Positions 38,066 through 42,520 of a DNA stretch of 42,520 nucleotides are shown piece after piece (position 1 is the first letter of the stretch; every line of letters starts with the position of its first letter). Both the position numbers and the translations under genes were made by a program. A model generated the notes under the pieces. That model was not told the DNA's origin. It saw nothing but the letters and a program-made list of their open reading frames with translations, and did not search any database. This stretch comes from Candidatus Limivicinus sp. GTDB lineage: Bacteria; Bacillota; Clostridia; Oscillospirales; Oscillospiraceae. The stretch is from NCBI GenBank assembly GCA_029264685.1, contig JARHZW010000113.1:1-42520 (forward strand), given 5' to 3'.

Positions 38066-40011
38066 CAGCTCCACGCCCCCTCATCATCATCGTCATCATC
38101 GTAGTAGTCAAATGGATTTGCAGATTTGTTATAATCATTATCTTCATCGAATTCTTCGTATTCGCTTTCGTCAGCTCCTATGGCACTGCCAAAACGCTCG
38201 AAATCTGCGGCAGAGCTTCTGTTGATAAAACGGGAGCTATCATGCTCCTCCTGCTCTTCGCTCTCTTCGTCATCGCTGTATAAATAGTCATCATCACGGT
38301 CATAATAATCGCTTTCTTCAGCCTGCTCCATTGCCTTTGAGCGTTTTCCGGGTCTGACCGCAAAGCTGGCGCTTTTTCTGTTGTCGGCACTTTTCAGAAA
38401 AGCCATGAGCATCCAGCAGGACATAAGAGAGGAGCCGCCCCGTGACACAAAAGGAAATGTAACGCCTGTGAAGGGGAGCAGGTCAAGAGAGCCGAAAACA
38501 TTCAGCGCCAGCTGAGTCAAAAGCATACTCATAGAAGCGCAGGAGGCTATGGCATAGTAGGCAGAGCGACCCTGTTTCGCCGTTCTTACAGCAAAAAAAG
38601 CCATGGCCAGAATAGACAGAACCATGCACACTGCGATTATAAGTCCAAGCTCCTCGCAGACCATTGCAAAAACCATGTCGGTATTGGCGGCAAAAATGCT
38701 TTTCAGCCAACCTTCTCCCGCACCTTTTCCTAAAAGACCGCCGGAAGCGGCGGCAGACATTGCTCTGGTCTGCTGAAAGCCGGCGTTATACACATCTTCC
38801 CATGCGTGACCCCAAGTGTTAAACCGCTGGGCAATATATGGCTTTACCGCTACAGCCAGAAAACCTGCGAGACCTGCACCGGATACCGCCAGAAAAACCG
38901 TGGCTATGGAGCCTGAGCGCATAAAGGATATAACGAGAAATCCCACAAAGAAAATCAGCGCTGTTCCGAAGTCTCCGATAAGAGCCAGCGCAATGACACA
39001 GAGGGCGGAGAAAACGATGAATCCGAAAAGGTTCTTCTTTCTGTAGAGCAGGTCAAGAGTTGAAGCGCCTACATAAACATAGGCACACTTGATAAGCTCT
39101 GACGGCTGAAAAGAATATCCGCCGAATTCAAGCCAGTTTTTAGCACCGAACACAGCTTCACTGAACACAACGTTTACGGCCAGAAGCAGCAGGGCAAAGG
39201 CACCTACCGGAATTCTCATGGAAATTGTGCGTTTAAGATTTCTGAGCCACCAACCGCATAGGAGAAACAGAAATACGCTGACAATGGTCAAAAGAATCTG
39301 CTTGTACATATCCTCCGGAGAGGAAGAAGCAGCCACGGACATTCCCAGGGTGCTGAGATAAAAAGCGAGAGTCTCTATTTCAAATCCGCTGCGCTTTATA
39401 ACTCTCATGGAATTATAACAGGTCCATTGCAGAATAATAATAGTGACAAACCCAAGCGCTATGGCAGGCAAATGCCCTGGTGCAGCTGAAACAGCGTGCT
39501 CCAAAAGCAGGAAAAGCTGAAAAACCGTAAGCTCCAGAAGCGTGAGCGATGGAGAAACATTTTTTCCTGCAAAGCTTCGTGCCGCTTCAAGGGCATTTCT
39601 TTGTTCCTTGCCTATGTCAAGAAAACGGACGCAGCTGCCACCCAAATTGATAACATCGCCGTGATTCAGCTCTGTACCGGTCATCCCGACCTTGTCTCCG
39701 TTTACCCATACGCCGCCTCTGGAAAAAATGTCGTAGATTTTCCAAACGCCCTTGTCATTTCGGCTTAGAACTGCATGAACCCGACTTATACCGGCGTTGA
39801 AAAGCCGTATGTCTGCTCCGGTGGAGCGACCGATAATGTTTTCCCAGTGGTTAACGGGCAGCGTTTTGTCACCGGATCTTATATAGCCCCAGGTCTCCAG
39901 CTCATACCGTTCAGACAGCATGGAGCGTATACAGCGGGCAAGTATGCTTATAGATATAACTATCAGCACGAATTTTGAAATTGTCATTAAATATGGTGTT
40001 ATAGCTTCCAA
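38065..40011 (-). CDS. FHA-SEDS fusion: FtsW/RodA-type glycosyltransferase with N-terminal FHA domain
   Basis: Membrane protein of 648 residues. A first membrane helix (about 8-28) is followed by a cytoplasmic FHA domain (about 57-130) with the phosphothreonine-binding set GRS (61-63), SRVHA (76-80) and N104 in VWVNG. Then comes a SEDS domain with about ten helices and the hallmark segments FGGYSFQPSELIK, DFGTALIFF, NTDMVFAMVCEELGLI and LPFTGVTFPFVSRGGSS. The last 100 residues are very acidic (DDDDDDE near the end). SEDS proteins polymerise glycan strands from lipid II. The start is TTG at 40011, chosen because AGGAGG is 7 nt upstream and no ATG fits. FHA suggests control by a Ser/Thr kinase. 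Confidence 0.92.
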   Translation of the reverse strand: MEAITPYLMTISKFVLIVISISILARCIRSMLSERYELETWGYIRSGDKTLPVNHWENIIGRSTGADIRLFNAGISRVHAVLSRNDKGVWKIYDIFSRGGVWVNGDKVGMTGTELNHGDVINLGGSCVRFLDIGKEQRNALEAARSFAGKNVSPSLTLLELTVFQLFLLLEHAVSAAPGHLPAIALGFVTIIILQWTCYNSMRVIKRSGFEIETLAFYLSTLGMSVAASSSPEDMYKQILLTIVSVFLFLLCGWWLRNLKRTISMRIPVGAFALLLLAVNVVFSEAVFGAKNWLEFGGYSFQPSELIKCAYVYVGASTLDLLYRKKNLFGFIVFSALCVIALALIGDFGTALIFFVGFLVISFMRSGSIATVFLAVSGAGLAGFLAVAVKPYIAQRFNTWGHAWEDVYNAGFQQTRAMSAAASGGLLGKGAGEGWLKSIFAANTDMVFAMVCEELGLIIAVCMVLSILAMAFFAVRTAKQGRSAYYAIASCASMSMLLTQLALNVFGSLDLLPFTGVTFPFVSRGGSSLMSCWMLMAFLKSADNRKSASFAVRPGKRSKAMEQAEESDYYDRDDDYLYSDDEESEEQEEHDSSRFINRSSAADFERFGSAIGADESEYEEFDEDNDYNKSANPFDYYDDDDDDEGAWS

Positions 40012-40092
40012 ACTTCGGCCTCCTGATTTTTTAATTTTTTTAAACCATAAAAATATGCGGTGATAAAGCTTCGTTTGTCAAAGTGTTTAACT

Positions 40093-40122
40093 ATTATATC
40101 ATAAAATACAAATCATAATCAA
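40093..40122 (-). promoter_or_regulatory. Promoter of the FHA-SEDS/PBP/ABC-F operon
   Basis: On the minus strand TTGATT and TATAAT are 18 nt apart, with TGA directly before the -10. The leader would be about 75 nt. Confidence 0.6.
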
Positions 40123-40134
40123 TAATGTATACTG

Positions 40135-40163
40135 TTGACAAGAACGGAAAGCTAAACTAAAAT
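40135..40163 (+). promoter_or_regulatory. Promoter placing transcription start at the NusG-II gene start codon
   Basis: TTGACA and TAAAAT are 17 nt apart. Only 6 nt separate the -10 from the ATG at 40170, so the mRNA would be leaderless. A second possible promoter (TTGTCA-16-TATCAT at 40075-40102) would give a leader of about 60 nt. Confidence 0.6.
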
Positions 40164-40169
40164 AAAGCC

Positions 40170-40532
40170 ATGAAAAATAATAAGACTAAAATTTTGATAA
40201 TCGTACTGGCTGCTTTCTGCGTTTTGTGTGTGGCTGTCTTTTTTGCGCTCAAGTATATGCCCTCAGGCTCCGTTGCCGTTATCACGGTGGATGGAGAAGA
40301 ATATGAAAGGATAGACCTTCAAAGCGTTAAGGAAGCATATGACCTTGAGATAAGCACAAAATACGGAACCAATGTGGTCCATGTTGAACCGGGGGCCATA
40401 TCCGTTAGCTCTGCAAGCTGTCCCGACCATGTTTGCGTTAAGCAGGGGAAAATGACAGGCGGCGGAATTCCCATTGTATGTATGCCCAACAGACTTGTAA
40501 TAAAAATGGAGGGGAGCGGGATAGATGGGTAA
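40170..40532 (+). CDS. NusG domain II-containing membrane-anchored protein
   Basis: Protein of 120 residues with one N-terminal membrane helix (about 7-27) and an extracytoplasmic NusG-II-like beta domain. Family motif: SASCPDHVCVKQGKMTGGGIPIVCMPNRLVI, with paired cysteines that may form a disulfide or bind a cofactor. It is usually found beside Gx transporters, FMN-binding proteins and ApbE in extracellular redox loci, as is partly seen here. No Shine-Dalgarno site precedes the ATG, and an in-frame stop lies 12 nt upstream, so the start is fixed and probably leaderless. It overlaps the next gene by 8 nt. Confidence 0.9.
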   Translation: MKNNKTKILIIVLAAFCVLCVAVFFALKYMPSGSVAVITVDGEEYERIDLQSVKEAYDLEISTKYGTNVVHVEPGAISVSSASCPDHVCVKQGKMTGGGIPIVCMPNRLVIKMEGSGIDG

Positions 40533-41022
40533 GACCAAGAAACTTACATTTATGGCGGTGCTTACAGCCATTGCCCTCGGAATATTCATTCTGGAAGCAC
40601 AGATCCCGCCTATTGTCCCCATACCCGGAATAAAGCTGGGCCTTGCCAATATTATAACTCTGGCTGCAATCCTTTTAATCGGAAAAAAAGAGGCCGGGGC
40701 AATTCTGCTTGCAAGGGTTATTATGGGATCAATGTTTGCGGGAAGTCCTGCGAGCTTTATCTACAGCGCTGCCGGAGCGCTTCTTGCCTACATAGCTATG
40801 TGCATTTTTGTGTCCGTGATCCCCGAAAATCAGCTCTGGCTCACAAGTGCCATAGCGGCGCTGTGCCACAATGCAGGTCAGCTGACCGCCTGTGCCATAA
40901 TTGTAAAAACTCCTCAAATCTGGGTGTATGCGCCTCTGCTTGCCGTTTCAGGCATAATTACCGGCGTTTTTACAGGAATTGCAGCCAAATACCTCGTAAG
41001 AGCATTGAGAAAAAACAAGTGA
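40525..41022 (+). CDS. Gx-type transporter / heptaprenyl diphosphate synthase component I-like membrane protein
   Basis: Polytopic membrane protein of 165 residues, about five helices. The family signature is IPGIKLGLANIITLAAI near residue 35 and GSPASFIYSAAGALLAY further on. The family was first named after a heptaprenyl diphosphate synthase subunit but resembles ECF-type S components, so a small-molecule transport role is plausible. GAGGGGAG precedes the ATG, which lies inside the end of the NusG-II gene (8-nt overlap). That co-occurrence is common in Firmicutes. The substrate is unknown. Confidence 0.88.
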   Translation: MGKTKKLTFMAVLTAIALGIFILEAQIPPIVPIPGIKLGLANIITLAAILLIGKKEAGAILLARVIMGSMFAGSPASFIYSAAGALLAYIAMCIFVSVIPENQLWLTSAIAALCHNAGQLTACAIIVKTPQIWVYAPLLAVSGIITGVFTGIAAKYLVRALRKNK

Positions 41023-41028
41023 GTTTGT

Positions 41029-41057
41029 TTGACTAAATCTAAAGAAAATGCTATAAT
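41029..41057 (+). promoter_or_regulatory. Promoter of mrp
   Basis: TTGACT and TATAAT are 17 nt apart, and TGC directly precedes the -10. The leader is about 88 nt and contains a small hairpin at 41078-41094 (GAGACT-GTATT-AGTCTC) with no T-run. Confidence 0.8.
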
Positions 41058-41151
41058 CAAGTTCAGGATATTTATGAGAGACTGTATTAGTCTCCGCTTA
41101 TAATATACCTTACACCCCATAACTAACAGAATTTGAAAGGTAGAGAGTTCA

Positions 41152-41982
41152 ATGAGCGAATGCACACATGACTGCTCAAGCTGCGGAGTAAACAACTGCT
41201 CCGAGCGTGCGGCGGAAAGTCTTATTAAAAATCTGCATGAGGGTTCCAGTGTAAAAAAAGTAATTGCTGTTGTCAGCGGCAAGGGCGGCGTCGGCAAATC
41301 TCTGGTAACCAGTATGCTTGCTTCCGAGATGCAGAGAAGAGGTCATAACTGCGCTGTTCTTGACGCAGATATTACCGGCCCCTCCATCCCTAAATCCTTC
41401 GGAGTTACAAACCATGCCACCGGTACTGACGAATATATTATTCCCGTTACCACAGAAACCGGCATACAGCTTATGTCCATTAACCTTATTCTTGAAAACG
41501 AAACCGAGCCCGTTGTCTGGCGTGGTCCGGTTATTGCAGGCGCAGTTACCCAGTTCTGGACTGACGTTCTCTGGAATGATGTGGACTATATGTTCGTAGA
41601 TATGCCTCCCGGAACCGGTGATGTACCCCTTACTGTTTTCCAGTCCCTGCCTGTTGACGGTATCGTTATCGTAACTTCTCCTCAGGATCTGGTCAGCATG
41701 ATAGTTGCAAAGGCTGTAAATATGGCTAATATGATGAATATTCCTGTTCTGGGAATTGTTGAAAATATGTCCTACTTCCAGTGCTCCGAATGCGGTAAAC
41801 GCCATGAGATTTTCGGCGAAAGCAAGGTTGAGCAGGTTGCCGGAGCTTTCGGCATAGAGAAGTTTGCAAAGCTTCCCATTGACCCTGAAATTGCGGCAAT
41901 GGTGGATGCAGGTAAGGTTGAGCAGGTAACAGGTGAGTACATTGCAGACCTTGCAGACTACATTACCGAAAAGGTAAAATAA
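41152..41982 (+). CDS. mrp: Mrp/NBP35 family Fe-S cluster carrier ATPase
   Basis: Cytoplasmic P-loop NTPase of 276 residues that carries and transfers Fe-S clusters. It has a short N-terminal Cys segment (ECTHDCSSCGVNNCSE, the NBP35-like extension), the deviant Walker A GKGGVGKS, DADITGPSIPKSFG, DMPPGTGDVPLT, and the bridging-cluster CxxC in FQCSECGKRH near residue 208. AAAGGT lies about 10 nt before the ATG. It is followed 35 nt later by a NifX-like gene. The partner proteins in the window with Fe-S clusters (RnfB, RnfC) are plausible clients. Confidence 0.95.
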   Translation: MSECTHDCSSCGVNNCSERAAESLIKNLHEGSSVKKVIAVVSGKGGVGKSLVTSMLASEMQRRGHNCAVLDADITGPSIPKSFGVTNHATGTDEYIIPVTTETGIQLMSINLILENETEPVVWRGPVIAGAVTQFWTDVLWNDVDYMFVDMPPGTGDVPLTVFQSLPVDGIVIVTSPQDLVSMIVAKAVNMANMMNIPVLGIVENMSYFQCSECGKRHEIFGESKVEQVAGAFGIEKFAKLPIDPEIAAMVDAGKVEQVTGEYIADLADYITEKVK

Positions 41983-42017
41983 TTTAATTCCGCTCTAAGC
42001 GGGGAAAAGGATAACTT

Positions 42018-42455
42018 ATGAAAGTTGCTGTTGCATACAATAACGGCGAAATAGCCGAAAATTTTGGAAGTTGCACCGTTTTTGCAAGCTATGATTACAC
42101 CGGAGAATATGTAACCGAGCGTGAGAAAGCTCTCCTTGAGTGCGAGCCTATGGCACAGCCTCATCAGGTGGCAGAGCTTCTGGCTCAGAACCATGTGGAA
42201 GCGATCATTTGCGGAAACATGAGCGCAGATGCAAAAAATATTCTTCTGAGCCGTGGCGTTATTCCTATAGCAGGTTTCTGCGGTGATGCAGATACTGCTG
42301 CCGATATGCTGGTTACAGGCCAGCTGCCTATGGATGACGGCGCTTCCGGCGGTGGATGCTCCGGCTGCTGCGGTTCCTGCGGCGGTGGCTGCGGCGGTCA
42401 GGATGATGATTCCTGCGGCTGTGGTGACGGCGGCTCCTGCGGCTGCGGCGAATAA
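42018..42455 (+). CDS. NifX/NafY-like (dinitrogenase cofactor family) protein with Cys/Gly-rich tail
   Basis: Protein of 145 residues. The first 105 residues are a NifX/NifB-C-terminal-like domain: KVAVAYNNGEIAENFGSC, VAELLAQNHVEAIICGNMSADAKNIL and GVIPIAGFCGDADTAAD, the family that binds iron-molybdenum precursors or other Fe-S clusters. The last 38 residues (from about 108) are almost only Gly, Cys, Asp and Ser, with CSGCC, CGCG and CGCGE motifs, so they could hold metal. Many such orphan members occur in non-nitrogen-fixers next to Mrp, as here. GGGGAAAAGGA precedes the ATG. A role in Fe-S handling is inferred. Confidence 0.9.
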   Translation: MKVAVAYNNGEIAENFGSCTVFASYDYTGEYVTEREKALLECEPMAQPHQVAELLAQNHVEAIICGNMSADAKNILLSRGVIPIAGFCGDADTAADMLVTGQLPMDDGASGGGCSGCCGSCGGGCGGQDDDSCGCGDGGSCGCGE

Positions 42456-42476
42456 AACACAGCTAAATCGTTATTC

Positions 42477-42510
42477 AAAAAGCATGGTGAAAAGACACCA
42501 TGCTTTTTTA
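42477..42510 (+). terminator. Intrinsic terminator of the mrp operon
   Basis: AAAAAGCATGGTG-AAAAGA-CACCATGCTTTTTT, 22 nt after the last stop. Confidence 0.92.
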
Positions 42511-42520
42511 TTCTTTAACC

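Overview
The window looks like chromosomal core sequence from an anaerobic clostridial Firmicute, most likely an Oscillospiraceae-type gut bacterium. This rests on gene content, not on a marker gene. Indicators are a complete Rnf complex in the clostridial order C-D-G-E-A-B, a flavodiiron protein, a butyryl/acetyl-type CoA-transferase, a T-box in front of pheST, a CIRCE element in front of groESL, IreB, a SEDS/PBP pair, and strong AGGAGG-type ribosome binding sites. There is no rRNA, tRNA, CRISPR array, prophage or insertion sequence that I can see. Coding density is high and most transcription units end in clear intrinsic terminators.

Layout. 1-1904 is the end of feoB (ferrous iron uptake, cut by the left edge). 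1931-2958 (minus) is a Crp/Fnr regulator with a four-cysteine cluster plus a small unknown protein; it diverges from the flavodiiron protein fprA (3139-4338), with two inverted repeats in the shared promoter region. 4698-9820 is rnfCDGEAB. 10022-12983 is a copper module: an operator placed exactly between the -35 and -10 boxes, csoR, and a copper ATPase whose C-terminus is a fused CopZ-like domain with its own internal ribosome binding site. 13006-15816 is the most accessory-looking part: a small serine recombinase, then two lipoproteins sharing nearly identical cysteine-rich repeats but with unrelated C-terminal domains, and a tiny membrane protein between them.

15869-20653 (all minus) holds a Nudix hydrolase, groEL, groES, a lipid kinase and a 23S-rRNA-type methyltransferase. 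20953-25287 (plus) holds an unknown protein and a CstA transporter, then a CoA-transferase and a YbaK/ProX-type deacylase. 25323-27013 (minus) holds a lipoprotein and alanine racemase. 27121-31126 is a Phe T-box followed by pheS and an unusually long pheT. ireB, an OGG1-like DNA glycosylase and guaB follow to 34097.

34161-40011 (minus) is a cell-wall operon: an FHA-SEDS (FtsW/RodA) fusion, a class B-like penicillin-binding protein, an ABC-F ATPase and a DUF218 membrane protein. 40170-42455 (plus) holds a NusG-II domain protein that may be translated from a leaderless mRNA, a Gx-type membrane transporter, an Mrp/NBP35 Fe-S carrier ATPase and a NifX/NafY-like protein with a Cys/Gly-rich tail.

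Working together: Rnf couples reduced ferredoxin to NAD+ and ion pumping, as expected in a fermenter that also carries a CoA-transferase. FprA and its neighbouring regulator probably deal with O2 or NO. FeoB and Mrp support Fe-S supply for these proteins. IreB and the FHA domain on the SEDS protein both point to Ser/Thr-kinase control of wall synthesis, although no kinase lies in the window. I found no convincing wholly new system. The best leads are the modular lipoprotein pair, the CopA/CopZ internal start, the four-Cys Crp regulator, the leaderless gene, the PheT insertion and the FHA-SEDS fusion. All positions and identities were read by eye; no database search was run.
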